Shown here: positions 38,786 through 47,717 of the stretch, in pieces
How positions within the stretch are numbered: position 1 is the first letter of the stretch
How the letters are laid out: the number at the start of each line of letters is the position of its first letter
DNA from: an uncultured Pelagibacteraceae bacterium
Lineage (GTDB): Bacteria > Pseudomonadota > Alphaproteobacteria > Pelagibacterales > Pelagibacteraceae
Direction: 5' to 3'
Assembly (NCBI GenBank): GCA_902620465.1
Contig: CACNIF010000004.1
Location: 38,139-102,138, forward strand
DNA: 64,000 nt
Position numbers and translations under genes: made by a program
Notes under the pieces: generated by a model
Database searches by the model: none
Told to the model about the DNA's origin: nothing
Seen by the model: the letters and a program-made list of their open reading frames with translations, nothing else

Positions 38786-39034
38786 TTATTTAAGCATCTC
38801 TTTTTTAAAAAGAGAAATACCGTTTTCAACTTTATTTTTATACGATGCCTCAAAGCTTTTTAATTGCCAGCCTTTAAGTCTACTTTTGATTACTAGAAGA
38901 TTTTCCTTTTTCCATTCATCAGTGGTTTCATCAAGCTTCCACTTTTTTTTTTCCTCATTGGTCCTTCCACACCCATAACAATAACCCGTTACAGGGTCTG
39001 TTTTGCAAATACTTATGCAAGGGGGCACAATCAT
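38786..39034 (-). CDS. DUF1289 (Fe-S-like) small protein
   Basis: An 82-residue protein that begins with the DUF1289 signature CISICKTDPVTGYCYGCGRT, four Cys in a CxxxC...CxxC arrangement likely to bind metal or an Fe-S cluster. The C-terminal part is a charged helix-rich region. It lies between nrdB and a methyltransferase gene on the same strand. Function is unknown; DUF1289 proteins are commonly found near redox enzymes. Confidence 0.72.
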   Translation of the reverse strand: MIVPPCISICKTDPVTGYCYGCGRTNEEKKKWKLDETTDEWKKENLLVIKSRLKGWQLKSFEASYKNKVENGISLFKKEMLK

Positions 39035-39086
39035 CTAACTATATTAGATAATTTATGGCCTTCTATCTAGTAATTTTTAAAAAAAA

Positions 39087-40103
39087 TTAACTAAAAGCTT
39101 CGACCCAAGTTCCTTGTGTTGATGCTTTAGAATATTCTGTAGCACGACCTTCAAAGAAGTTCATATGCTCAACAGCATTAAGCATTGTATCGAGCCATCC
39201 AAGTGGATTTTTTTCTACGTCATAAATTGGCTCTAGTCCTAATTGGACCAATCTTCTATTTCCAATAAATCTGATGTAATCCTTAACCTCTTGCGCAGTT
39301 AAACCTTCCATTGGACCCATTTCAAAAGCTAAATCTATAAAAGCATCTTCATGCTCAACGATTGTTCTGCAAGCTTCGTAAAGTTCTTTTTTAAGTTTTG
39401 GCGTCCAAATTTCTGGATTCTCTTTTATAAATTCTTTAAAGATTCTAATCATTGAGTTGCAATGAAGAGTCTCATCTCTAACAGACCAAGTTACTATCTG
39501 TCCCATTCCTTTTAATTTGTTATGTCTTGGAAAATTTAAAAGAATTGCGAAACTAGCAAATAACTGCAAGCCTTCTGTAAAAGCACTAAAAACTGCAACT
39601 GTCTTTGCAATGTCTTCTTTCGAATTTACGTTAAAACCTTGCATGTAATCATATTTATCTTTCATCTCTTTGTACTTCATAAAGGCTGAATATTCTGACT
39701 CAGGCATACCGATTGTATCTAATAAGTGTGAGTACGCAGCTACATGAACTGTTTCCATTGCTGCAAAAGCAGTCATCATCATTAACACTTCTGTTGGTTT
39801 AAATACTGTTGTGTAGTGTCTTAAGTAACAGTTATTAACCTCAACATCTGCTTGAGTGAAAAATCTAAATATTTGAGTGACCAAATTTTTTTCAGGTTGT
39901 GACAAATTTTTTTGCCAATCTCGCACATCATCACCAAGTGGCACCTCTTCTGGTAACCAGTGAATTCTTTGTTGTGTTAACCATGCATCATAACACCATG
40001 GATACCTAAATGGTTTGTATACGGGATTTTCTACTAATAAACCCATCTTTTTTGGTTGTATAATTTCTTTTTTTTCCGTCTTAGTTTTTTCTGCTACTGA
40101 CAT
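39087..40103 (-). CDS. nrdB: class I ribonucleotide reductase beta subunit
   Basis: Carries the di-iron and tyrosyl radical cofactor for ribonucleotide reduction. Ligands are visible: Asp86, Glu117, His120, Glu177, Glu211 and His214. Tyr124 in TVHVAAYSHLL is the radical Tyr position, so this is a Tyr-radical class I enzyme. The ATG at 40103 is preceded by GAGGAG at a good distance; the upstream GTG (40112) is less likely. It overlaps nrdA by 10 bp. The 338-residue length is normal. Confidence 0.95.
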   Translation of the reverse strand: MSVAEKTKTEKKEIIQPKKMGLLVENPVYKPFRYPWCYDAWLTQQRIHWLPEEVPLGDDVRDWQKNLSQPEKNLVTQIFRFFTQADVEVNNCYLRHYTTVFKPTEVLMMMTAFAAMETVHVAAYSHLLDTIGMPESEYSAFMKYKEMKDKYDYMQGFNVNSKEDIAKTVAVFSAFTEGLQLFASFAILLNFPRHNKLKGMGQIVTWSVRDETLHCNSMIRIFKEFIKENPEIWTPKLKKELYEACRTIVEHEDAFIDLAFEMGPMEGLTAQEVKDYIRFIGNRRLVQLGLEPIYDVEKNPLGWLDTMLNAVEHMNFFEGRATEYSKASTQGTWVEAFS

Positions 40104-42034
40104 GATAAACACTCCTCATATTCTGGTTGTTCGTTAGATTGTTGTTTTTTTGATTTATATACATTGGCTGTAATATCAGTAGAGTTAGCATTATTGATAT
40201 TTTCAGCTCTTTGAATTGATTTCGATCTACAGTAATAAAGGCTTTTTAGACCTTTTTTCCATGCATCAAAATGAATTCTATGTAATTCTTTTTTATGAAC
40301 ATCTGCTGGCAAAAATAAATTAACTGATTGTGCTTGAGAGATATAAGGAGTTCGATCTCCACTCAATTCAATAATCCATTTTTGATTTAATTCAAATGCA
40401 GTTTTAAAGACATCTTTTTCAAGATCAGTTAAAAAGTCTAGGTGAGAAACTGAACCTTGATTTGTGGTAATTGTCGACCAAGTCTCATCATCATTTTTAC
40501 CGTGACTTTCAAGTATTTCCTCAAGATATCTATTTCTAACATTAAAAGAACCTGATAAAGTTTTATGCGTATAACTATTAGCTGCAATTGGTTCAACCCC
40601 TGGTGAGGCACCTCCACAAATAATTGAAATTGATGCAGTTGGAGCTATTGCAGTTTTGTTTGAAAATCTTTCCATGTAACCATACTCAGCTGCATCTGGA
40701 CAAGCGCCTCTTTCCTCTGCCAAATCTTTAGAAGCTTGATTGACTTGTTCATCAATTTGTTTAAATATTTTTTTATTCCAAGATTTTGCCATTACCGACT
40801 CAAGTGGAATTCTTTTCTTTTGTAAGAAAGAATGAAAACCCATTACACCAAGACCAACACTTCTTTCTCTTTCTGCAGAATACTTAGCATCTTTAAATTG
40901 ATCTGGAGCTTTATTAATAAAATCAGACAAAACATTGTCTAAAAATCTCATTACATCTGCAATCATGTTTGGATCGTCTTTCCACTCATCGTATTTTTCT
41001 AAATTTAAAGATGACAAACAACAAACAGCTGTTCTGTCTCTTCCATCTTTATCTATACCTGTTGGTAAAGTTATTTCACTGCAAAGATTAGATGTTTTAA
41101 CTGTTAAGTTTGCAAGTTTATGATGTTGTGGTATTTGTCTGTTAACTGTGTCAATGTAAATAATATAAGGCTCTCCAGTTTCAATTCGAGCTGTTAATAA
41201 TCTTATCCATAAATTTCTAGCAGAAATTGTTTGTTGAATAGATCCATCAGCTGGACTTTTCAATGCCCATTCCTCATCATTTTCAACTGCTCTCATAAAT
41301 GCATCTGTAACTAAAACACCATGATGTAAATTAAGGGCTTTTCTATTTGGATCACCACCAGTCGGTCTTCTCATTTCCATAAATTCTTCAATCTCAGGAT
41401 GATCAATAGGAAGATAACAAGCTGCAGATCCTCTTCTTAATGAACCTTGACTTATTGCCATAGTTAAAGAGTCCATAACTTTTATGAAAGGAATAATTCC
41501 AGAAGTTTTTCCTACTTTACCAATTTTTTCTCCGATAGATCTTAAATTTCCCCAGTAACTTCCGATACCACCACCTTTTGCAGCTAGCCAAACATTTTCA
41601 CTCCAAAGATCAAGTATACCTCCTAAACTATCAGAAGCCTCATTAAGAAAACATGAAATAGGTAAACCTCTTTTTGTGCCACCATTCGATAAAACAGGTG
41701 TTGCTGGCATAAACCATAATTTACTTATGTAGTTGTAAATGCTTTGAGCATGCAAATTATCATCAGCGTAAGTGCTAGCGACTCTTGCAAATAAATCTTG
41801 AAAAGATTCGTTATGACCAAGATATCTATCTTTTAAAGTTGCTTTTCCAAAATCAGTTAGATTTACATCTCTGGATCGGTCAATTTTGATTATGATGCCT
41901 CTATCATTTTGAAAAAGCTCAGTTTCGTTGTTAAGCGAGAATAGATCAGGCCTGTTATTACTTTCGACTTTTTCAACCTTGGGGTTATATTCAGAGACAG
42001 CTTTCTTAATTGCTAGCGATACTATTTTATTCAT
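40094..42034 (-). CDS. nrdA: class I ribonucleotide reductase alpha subunit
   Basis: Catalytic subunit that reduces ribonucleoside diphosphates to deoxy forms. Active-site cysteines lie in PISCFLNEAS, SNLCSEI and AVCCLSSLN, and the C-terminal shuttle pair is ECLSCQ. The 646-residue protein begins with NLTDFGKATLKDRYL and has no obvious N-terminal ATP-cone, so allosteric activity control may be reduced or absent. It is the first gene of nrdAB and follows a promoter with NrdR-type boxes and almost no leader. Confidence 0.95.
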   Translation of the reverse strand: MNKIVSLAIKKAVSEYNPKVEKVESNNRPDLFSLNNETELFQNDRGIIIKIDRSRDVNLTDFGKATLKDRYLGHNESFQDLFARVASTYADDNLHAQSIYNYISKLWFMPATPVLSNGGTKRGLPISCFLNEASDSLGGILDLWSENVWLAAKGGGIGSYWGNLRSIGEKIGKVGKTSGIIPFIKVMDSLTMAISQGSLRRGSAACYLPIDHPEIEEFMEMRRPTGGDPNRKALNLHHGVLVTDAFMRAVENDEEWALKSPADGSIQQTISARNLWIRLLTARIETGEPYIIYIDTVNRQIPQHHKLANLTVKTSNLCSEITLPTGIDKDGRDRTAVCCLSSLNLEKYDEWKDDPNMIADVMRFLDNVLSDFINKAPDQFKDAKYSAERERSVGLGVMGFHSFLQKKRIPLESVMAKSWNKKIFKQIDEQVNQASKDLAEERGACPDAAEYGYMERFSNKTAIAPTASISIICGGASPGVEPIAANSYTHKTLSGSFNVRNRYLEEILESHGKNDDETWSTITTNQGSVSHLDFLTDLEKDVFKTAFELNQKWIIELSGDRTPYISQAQSVNLFLPADVHKKELHRIHFDAWKKGLKSLYYCRSKSIQRAENINNANSTDITANVYKSKKQQSNEQPEYEECLSCQ

Positions 42035-42043
42035 AAATAATGT

Positions 42044-42071
42044 ATTATATTTGTTATTTTAACGAAAACAA
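42044..42071 (-). promoter_or_regulatory. sigma70-type promoter of nrdAB
   Basis: On the minus strand a perfect TATAAT (42044-42049) has a 16-bp spacer and a weak TTGTTT -35 (42066-42071). The expected start site is within a few bases of the nrdA ATG (42034), so the transcript may be leaderless. The -35 touches the proximal NrdR box. Confidence 0.55.
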
Positions 42072-42084
42072 CTATATGTTGTGT
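42069..42084 (-). promoter_or_regulatory. NrdR box, proximal
   Basis: Matches the palindromic NrdR consensus acaCwAtATaTwGtgt at 13 of 16 positions (core CTATATGTTG on the plus strand). It overlaps the -35 element of nrdAB, the expected repressor layout. NrdR represses ribonucleotide reductase genes when dATP is high. Confidence 0.6.
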
Positions 42085-42099
42085 GCGTTTGGAGTTAAT

Positions 42100-42115
42100 A
42101 TACTATATAAACAAC
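42100..42115 (-). promoter_or_regulatory. NrdR box, distal, half-conserved
   Basis: The left half fits the NrdR consensus perfectly (ataCtAtATa) while the right half does not. It begins exactly 31 bp from the proximal box, three DNA turns, which is the spacing of NrdR box pairs. Confidence 0.45.
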
Positions 42116-42194
42116 AAATCAATAGAACATTTATAGAACGTGGTAAAAAAAATATCAATAAAAAAATCCAAAAAAATGTAAGTAATTAACAATT

Positions 42195-43649
42195 ATGTCT
42201 GAAAATTTAAAAATAAGTCCCTACGGTTTTAGAGAATATGATGCCAGATGGTTGTATGAGAAAGACATAAATTTGGATGGAATGACGAATCTAGGGAAAG
42301 GATTCGGGTCACAAATTATTGAACACACCAAAAAAAATAATCCGAGAGTAATAGTGGGTCATGATTATAGATCTTACAGTGAAGATATTAAGAAAGCATT
42401 TAAGAAGGGCCTTATTTCAACAGGGTGTAATGTCGAAGATGTAGGATTATCATTATCTCCAATGGTCTATTTTGCTCAATTTAATTTAAACTCAGATGCA
42501 GTTGCAATGATAACTGCCAGCCATAACGAAAATGGTTGGACTGGTGTAAAAATGGGTATCAAAAAGGGATTAACTCACGCACCAGATGAGATGAAAGAAT
42601 TAAAAGAGATTACATTGAATCAAAGCTTTTCAACAGGTAGTGGAAGTGAAAAGCAAATAAGCAATTTTCAACAAATATATAAAAACGATTTAATAAAAAA
42701 AAATAAAATTAAAAAAAAGATAAAGGCTGTTGTTGCATGTGGAAACGGTACTGCAGGTATTTTTGCACCTGATATTTTAAGGGGAATAGGTTGTGATGTA
42801 ATTGAATTAGACTGTAAATTAGATTGGACATTTCCAAAATATAATCCAAATCCAGAAGATCTAGAAATGCTTCACGAAATATCAAAATTTGTAAAAGAAA
42901 ATAATGCTGATATCGGTTTTGGTTTTGATGGGGATGGTGATAGATTAGGAGTGATAGATGATAAAGGAAATGAAATATTTTCAGATAAAATTGGTCTTTT
43001 AATTGCAAGAAATCTTTCTAACACTCATAAAAATTCTAAATTCATCGTAGATGTCAAATCAACAGGCTTATATTCTAATGACAAAATATTAAAAGATAAT
43101 CAATGCCAAACGATTTATTGGAAGACAGGTCATTCCCATATTAAAAGAAAAGTTCATAATGAGAAAGCGCTAGCCGGTTTTGAAAAAAGTGGGCATTTCT
43201 TTTTTAATCAACCTCTAGGGTATGGATATGATGATGGTATCAATTCAGCCATCCAAGTGTGTCACTTACTTGATAACGATAATAGAAAAATTAGTGAAGT
43301 AATGGATGAGTTACCCAAAACATTTCAATCACCTACAATGGCTCCGTTTTGCAAAGATAATGAAAAGTATGAGGTGGTAAATCAACTTGTAAAGGAAATC
43401 GAAAATATAAAAAACAATAAAACTAAAATTGACCAACAAGAAATAACAGAAATTATTACTGTAAATGGAGTAAGATTTTCATTTAATGATGGATCCTGGG
43501 GCTTAATTAGAGCTTCATCAAATAAACCTTCGCTAGTGGTTGTTACTGAGAGCCCAACTTCTGATGAAAGAAAAAAAAAGATATTTGAATTTATTGATAA
43601 ATTATTACAAAAAACTGGTAAAATTGGAGAATACGACCAAAAAATATAA
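42195..43649 (+). CDS. phosphomannomutase/phosphoglucomutase
   Basis: A 484-residue alpha-D-phosphohexomutase that interconverts hexose-6- and hexose-1-phosphates for nucleotide sugars. The phosphoserine is Ser109 in TASHNENGW, the metal loop is GFDGDGDRLG near residue 243, the sugar-specificity region is GFEKSGHFFFNQ near 327, and the phosphate-binding loop is RASSNKPSLVV near 438. The start is 160 bp from divergent nrdA. Whether the main substrate is mannose or glucose phosphate is unclear. Confidence 0.88.
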   Translation: MSENLKISPYGFREYDARWLYEKDINLDGMTNLGKGFGSQIIEHTKKNNPRVIVGHDYRSYSEDIKKAFKKGLISTGCNVEDVGLSLSPMVYFAQFNLNSDAVAMITASHNENGWTGVKMGIKKGLTHAPDEMKELKEITLNQSFSTGSGSEKQISNFQQIYKNDLIKKNKIKKKIKAVVACGNGTAGIFAPDILRGIGCDVIELDCKLDWTFPKYNPNPEDLEMLHEISKFVKENNADIGFGFDGDGDRLGVIDDKGNEIFSDKIGLLIARNLSNTHKNSKFIVDVKSTGLYSNDKILKDNQCQTIYWKTGHSHIKRKVHNEKALAGFEKSGHFFFNQPLGYGYDDGINSAIQVCHLLDNDNRKISEVMDELPKTFQSPTMAPFCKDNEKYEVVNQLVKEIENIKNNKTKIDQQEITEIITVNGVRFSFNDGSWGLIRASSNKPSLVVVTESPTSDERKKKIFEFIDKLLQKTGKIGEYDQKI

Positions 43650-43734
43650 TCTTTCTATAATCTATTTATCAACAACTAATAAATTCAATTATTACGAGTT
43701 TTATGTTTTTTTAAGAATCAAATACAGTTTTATT

Positions 43735-43778
43735 AAGGGTGGCAGAGGGAGACTGAAACCACCCTTACCCCATCTTTT
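43735..43778 (+). ncRNA. GC-rich stem-loop with possible pseudoknot in a leader
   Basis: An 8-bp stem, AAGGGTGG (43735-43742) with CCACCCTT (43759-43766), encloses a 16-base loop. AGAGGG in the loop (43744-43749) can pair with the downstream CCCATCT (43769-43775) with one bulge, making an H-type pseudoknot. It stands out as a GC island in AT-rich intergenic DNA, about 25 bp before the DUF2061 start. A TATAAT lies at 43656-43661. It may be a cis-regulatory RNA or just a terminator for the mutase gene. Confidence 0.4.
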
Positions 43779-43800
43779 AAGCAGAATTAAATACTGTTAA

Positions 43801-44013
43801 ATGGCAGACAAAAAAATAAGGTCAGTTGCAAAAACTTTTTCTTGGAGATTTCTTATATTTGTATACTGGATGCTGTTTGGATATATTTTTACAGGTTCTT
43901 TTAAAGTCGCAGGAATATTAGGAATTGGATCGATAATACCGCTTTTTTTCTACTATTTTCACGAGAGAATTTGGAACAAAATTAAATGGGGCACCGATCA
44001 AGATAAATTTTAA
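43801..44013 (+). CDS. DUF2061 small membrane protein
   Basis: A 70-residue protein with two helices. SVAKTFSWRFL near the start and the FHERIWNKIKWG end are the DUF2061 signature. Homologues occur near sulfur-assimilation genes in other bacteria. Here it converges, with a 4-bp overlap of stops, on a TauE-type sulfite exporter-like gene, which could hint at sulfur metabolism. The role itself is unknown. Its leader holds the stem-loop listed separately. Confidence 0.7.
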   Translation: MADKKIRSVAKTFSWRFLIFVYWMLFGYIFTGSFKVAGILGIGSIIPLFFYYFHERIWNKIKWGTDQDKF

Positions 44014-44846
44014 CTAATATTTAGATACTCAATAAACGATCTTATAGACACTATAATTAAAAAAGTTCCAAAAATTTTACTTAATAATTTTTTATTAATT
44101 CTATAAACTGCTTTTGCACCTATTCGAGCCATGACTGTTGTTACTGGTACAAAAACCAGAAAACCTAATAAATTTATGTAACCAATACTAAAAGGAGTAC
44201 TAACATTATCAATTATTTTACCCCCTAAAATCATTGTTATGCTACCACTCACAGCAATCAAAAAACCTACCGCAGCTGCTGTTCCAATGGATTTTCTAAT
44301 ATCATAACCAAATGTTCTCATAAAAGGCACCATTAATGAACCACCACCAATTCCAAGAGGCACTGAAATAAAGCCTATTATAATGCCGGAAATATTTTTT
44401 ACTAAATCAGAAATCTCTTTTGGATTTTCAAGAAGTTTTTCTCTCAAAAAGATGAAAAATAAACCTACAATAAACGCGAATATAGAAAAGAATAAAACTA
44501 ACGCTGCAGTTTTTAAGTTCACAGCTAAGAAGGTTCCAGCGATTACTCCGAATAAAATAAAAATACCAAATGATTTCACCATCTTAAAATCTACTGCATC
44601 ATATTCCATATGTGTTTTTGTAGAAATAATAGAAGTTGGAATTATTATTGCTAAAGAGGTGCCAACTGATAAATGCATTCTTGTTATAATATCAAAATCT
44701 AATACCGTGAAAGCATAGTATAAAGCTGGAACCATAATTATTCCTCCACCAACACCTAGTAAGCCAGCTAAAAAACCTGCTACGGCTGCTGCAACACTCA
44801 AGACTAATAATAAATTTATTAATTCACTTAAATCTATTATTTCCAT
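44010..44846 (-). CDS. TauE/SafE-family transporter
   Basis: A 278-residue membrane protein with about eight helices in two repeats, each carrying the glycine-rich LGVGGGIIMVPAL or LGIGGGSLMVPFM motif. That duplication defines the TauE/SafE (sulfite exporter) family, which moves small sulfur- or carbon-containing anions. It is directly downstream of dusA, with which it shares one base, and converges on DUF2061. The real substrate is not shown by the sequence. Confidence 0.84.
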   Translation of the reverse strand: MEIIDLSELINLLLVLSVAAAVAGFLAGLLGVGGGIIMVPALYYAFTVLDFDIITRMHLSVGTSLAIIIPTSIISTKTHMEYDAVDFKMVKSFGIFILFGVIAGTFLAVNLKTAALVLFFSIFAFIVGLFFIFLREKLLENPKEISDLVKNISGIIIGFISVPLGIGGGSLMVPFMRTFGYDIRKSIGTAAAVGFLIAVSGSITMILGGKIIDNVSTPFSIGYINLLGFLVFVPVTTVMARIGAKAVYRINKKLLSKIFGTFLIIVSIRSFIEYLNIS

Positions 44847-45850
44847 TACTGACTTGTTTGATTTGCTTTTTCATTATTTTGAACAATGGTCATAATATGT
44901 TTTGCCTTTTGAAAATCAGAGTCTCTTGCCATCATATTATCACTTAAATACCTTTTCCATTCTTTAGATCCAACTTGACCATGATATAGTCCAACTGTGT
45001 GTCTCATTATGTGATTAACTTTGGTACCCTCTTTAACTTCTTTATCTAAATACTCTAAAAGTTTTTGAACAACTTCTTCTCTTGTAGGGCTATTGTCGAC
45101 ATTAAAAATTTCTTTTTCTATTTCCACGAGAGAATATGGATTTTGATAAATAGATCTACCAATCATTACACCATCACAATAATTTAAATGATCTTTTATT
45201 TCACTTATTTTGGTTATACCTCCATTGATTATAATTTCTAAATTTGGATTTTCTTTTTTAATTTTGTAAACCATATCGTAGTTTAACTTTGGAATATTCA
45301 AATTTTGTTTTGGAGATAATCCACTTAGCATTGCTTTTCTTGCATGCAAAATAAACGTCTTCGCTCCTGCATCTCTCATTTGTCTAATAAAATTATTTAG
45401 ATAATCAAAATCTTCTATATCATCAAAACCAATACGTGTTTTAGCAGTCACTGGAATTTTACAAGCATTTACCATTGCGTGTATGCACTCAGCTACTAAC
45501 TCTGGTTCTTTCATTAAACATGCACCAAATTTATTTTTTTGAACTTTTTTGCTAGGACATCCGAGGTTGATATTTATTTCATCATAACCCATGTCTTCTC
45601 CAATTTTAGCAACTTCTGCTAGTTCATCTTTATTGGAACCACCAACTTGTAAAGCAAGAGGTTTTTCCTCCTGACTAAAAGACAAAATTTTTTTTCTATC
45701 ACCGTGAATTGCTGATTTTGTAGCTACCATTTCAGTATAGAGCATTACATTTTTACTCATCAGTCTTAAGAAGAAACGATCGTGTCTGTCAGTGCAATCC
45801 ATCATTGGAGCAACTGATATTTTTCTATTTATTTCTTTTTTAGAATCCAA
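44846..45850 (-). CDS. dusA: tRNA-dihydrouridine synthase A
   Basis: FMN-dependent reduction of uridines in tRNA D-loops. The 334-residue TIM-barrel begins with VAPMMDCTDRHDRFF, the DusA signature (DusB and DusC have different residues). The catalytic Cys98 lies in NLGCPSKKVQ, with KTRIGFDD near 136 and the HARKAMLSGLSPKQN segment following. It overlaps the TRAP large permease by 11 bp, so it is probably expressed as the tail of that operon, though it has a housekeeping role. Confidence 0.94.
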   Translation of the reverse strand: MDSKKEINRKISVAPMMDCTDRHDRFFLRLMSKNVMLYTEMVATKSAIHGDRKKILSFSQEEKPLALQVGGSNKDELAEVAKIGEDMGYDEININLGCPSKKVQKNKFGACLMKEPELVAECIHAMVNACKIPVTAKTRIGFDDIEDFDYLNNFIRQMRDAGAKTFILHARKAMLSGLSPKQNLNIPKLNYDMVYKIKKENPNLEIIINGGITKISEIKDHLNYCDGVMIGRSIYQNPYSLVEIEKEIFNVDNSPTREEVVQKLLEYLDKEVKEGTKVNHIMRHTVGLYHGQVGSKEWKRYLSDNMMARDSDFQKAKHIMTIVQNNEKANQTSQ

Positions 45851-47171
45851 GGTCTTTACCCATTATTTTATCAGGTAACCATGTAACAATCTCAGGAAAA
45901 ATACATAAAATTACTATAGCTAAAGCCATAATTATCATGAATGGTATAGACCCTTTTAAAATTTCTGACAAACTAACGTCTGGGGTAATTCCTTTTATAA
46001 TATAAAGATTTAATCCAACTGGCGGTGTAATTAAGCCGATCTCCATATTGATTGTAAACACTATTGCAAACCAATACGGATCAAAACCTAAAGTGGTAAT
46101 TACTGGCAATAATATAGCTGAGGTCATTACAATAACTGCGACTGGCGGTAAAAAGAAACCAGCTATTAAAAGAAATATATTTATTAAAATGAACACAACC
46201 CATTTGTTTGAACTTAATTCAACCATACTCTGTGCTAAAGATTGAGTTACATAGAGTTGTGAGAGAGTAAAAGCAAAAAGATATGATGCAGCAATGATAA
46301 ACATTATCATCACACTTTCTTTCATTGAAACTTTAACGATGTTCCATATTTTGCTTGGTTGATAAATTTTGTAAACTACCGCAATCAATACAAAAACTAA
46401 AAATGCTCCTACGCCAGATGCTTCGGATGGTGTTGCAACCCCTCCATAAAGCACATATAAAACTCCGGCAATGATAGCTAAGAAAGGAAGAATTCTTGGT
46501 AATACTTCAAGTTTTTCCTTTAAAGTTGGTCTCACTCTATTTCTCAGAGCTTTTGCAGCATCTTTATCAATGAAATAACTATGAATAAGAGCCCAAATTG
46601 CAAACATACCTGCTAACATGAAACCTGGTACAAGACCGCATAAAAATAATCTACCTATTGATGTACCTGTTGCAATTCCATAAACAATTAAAACAATACT
46701 AGGAGGAATTAAAACTCCTAGGGTTCCTCCAGCTGCAATAGTTCCAGTTGCGATTTGGTCAGAGTACCCTCTTTTCCTCATTTCAGGTATTCCCATTGTT
46801 CCAATTGCTGCACAAGTTGCAGGGCTAGATCCACTTAAAGCTGCAAAAATTGAACAAGCACCAATATTAGAAATTACTAATCCACCTGGTACTCTCCAAA
46901 GCCATCTATCCAAACCTGTATATAAATCTTTTCCTGCAGGAGAATTGGCAACAGCCATTCCCATTAAAATAAACATTGGTATGGAAAGTAAAACAAAAGA
47001 ATTTAATCCTGCAAAAAATGTTTCAGCAAATACGTCAAGCATTTGAACTCCCTCAAATGTTACTAACAAAGCAATCGAAACAAAACTCAAACCAAAAGCA
47101 ATTGGAATTCCAGAAAATAGTACCAATAAAGTAAATACTGCAACAATTAATGCTATAATCAGTGGATCCAT
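45840..47171 (-). CDS. TRAP transporter large permease (DctM type)
   Basis: A 443-residue membrane protein with twelve or so helices, typical of DctM. The GLNSFVLLSIPMFILMGMAVANSP and ALSGSSPATCAAIGTMGIPEM blocks near residues 60 and 113 are characteristic. It forms the ion-coupled channel with the small permease encoded 1 bp upstream. The substrate depends on the binding protein at 47.7-48.7 kb. Confidence 0.93.
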   Translation of the reverse strand: MDPLIIALIVAVFTLLVLFSGIPIAFGLSFVSIALLVTFEGVQMLDVFAETFFAGLNSFVLLSIPMFILMGMAVANSPAGKDLYTGLDRWLWRVPGGLVISNIGACSIFAALSGSSPATCAAIGTMGIPEMRKRGYSDQIATGTIAAGGTLGVLIPPSIVLIVYGIATGTSIGRLFLCGLVPGFMLAGMFAIWALIHSYFIDKDAAKALRNRVRPTLKEKLEVLPRILPFLAIIAGVLYVLYGGVATPSEASGVGAFLVFVLIAVVYKIYQPSKIWNIVKVSMKESVMIMFIIAASYLFAFTLSQLYVTQSLAQSMVELSSNKWVVFILINIFLLIAGFFLPPVAVIVMTSAILLPVITTLGFDPYWFAIVFTINMEIGLITPPVGLNLYIIKGITPDVSLSEILKGSIPFMIIMALAIVILCIFPEIVTWLPDKIMGKDLGF

Positions 47172-47666
47172 TTATTTAAAATCCTTGTCATCAGTTAATT
47201 TTATAATTTCTGCGATATACTGTAATATCATTAACAATGCTCCCAACATCATCGATGAATATGGTATCCATAGTGGTGGGTCCCAAACAGTTCCTGTTGA
47301 ATAATTTTTGGTAAATGCTTCCTCAAACATTAAAAATCCAAAATAGAATAAAATTAAGAAAAAAAGTAAACTTATTGATGATGTAAAAATTTTTAATCTA
47401 ATTATATTTTTTTTTGATAGAAAATCATAAATCCATTCCATACTAACATGAGCTTTTTCACTTAAGACGTATACACTTCCTATAAAAGTTGAGGCTACCA
47501 ATAACATGGTAACAAGTTCTGTCTGCCATGTAATTGCTCTTTGAAAAAAATATCTTTCAAAAACAAGCTCAACAATTACCAAGATTGATAAAAGCAATGC
47601 TGATACAGCGAAAGCACCGCATGCCTTAGCTATATGGTCACAAAGTTGTAGATATTTTTTTTTCAT
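47172..47666 (-). CDS. TRAP transporter small permease (DctQ type)
   Basis: A 164-residue protein with four hydrophobic helices and the ITWQTELVTMLLVASTFIG segment of DctQ proteins. It partners with DctM. Its ATG follows directly on the eight-T tract of the upstream terminator-like hairpin, and no Shine-Dalgarno is seen. The next gene, dctM, begins 1 bp after its stop. Confidence 0.9.
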   Translation of the reverse strand: MKKKYLQLCDHIAKACGAFAVSALLLSILVIVELVFERYFFQRAITWQTELVTMLLVASTFIGSVYVLSEKAHVSMEWIYDFLSKKNIIRLKIFTSSISLLFFLILFYFGFLMFEEAFTKNYSTGTVWDPPLWIPYSSMMLGALLMILQYIAEIIKLTDDKDFK

Positions 47667-47672
47667 AAAAAA

Positions 47673-47703
47673 AACCCCTATTTAATAAGAATAAATAGGG
47701 GTT
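47673..47703 (-). terminator. intrinsic terminator/attenuator between dctP and dctQ
   Basis: A 12-bp perfect stem (AACCCCTATTTA / TAAATAGGGGTT) with a 7-base loop. On the minus strand the tail runs into eight Ts (ending at 47667), immediately followed by the dctQ ATG. It should end most transcripts after the binding-protein gene. Confidence 0.78.
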
Positions 47704-47717
47704 CTTTATATATTATT

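Noticed and set aside
43540..43800. 86-codon plus-strand frame at the end of the mutase gene
   Set aside because: Overlaps the mutase 3' end in another frame and the structured leader; no recognisable protein features.
44383..44718. 111-codon plus frame inside the TauE gene
   Set aside because: Antisense shadow of the TauE coding region.
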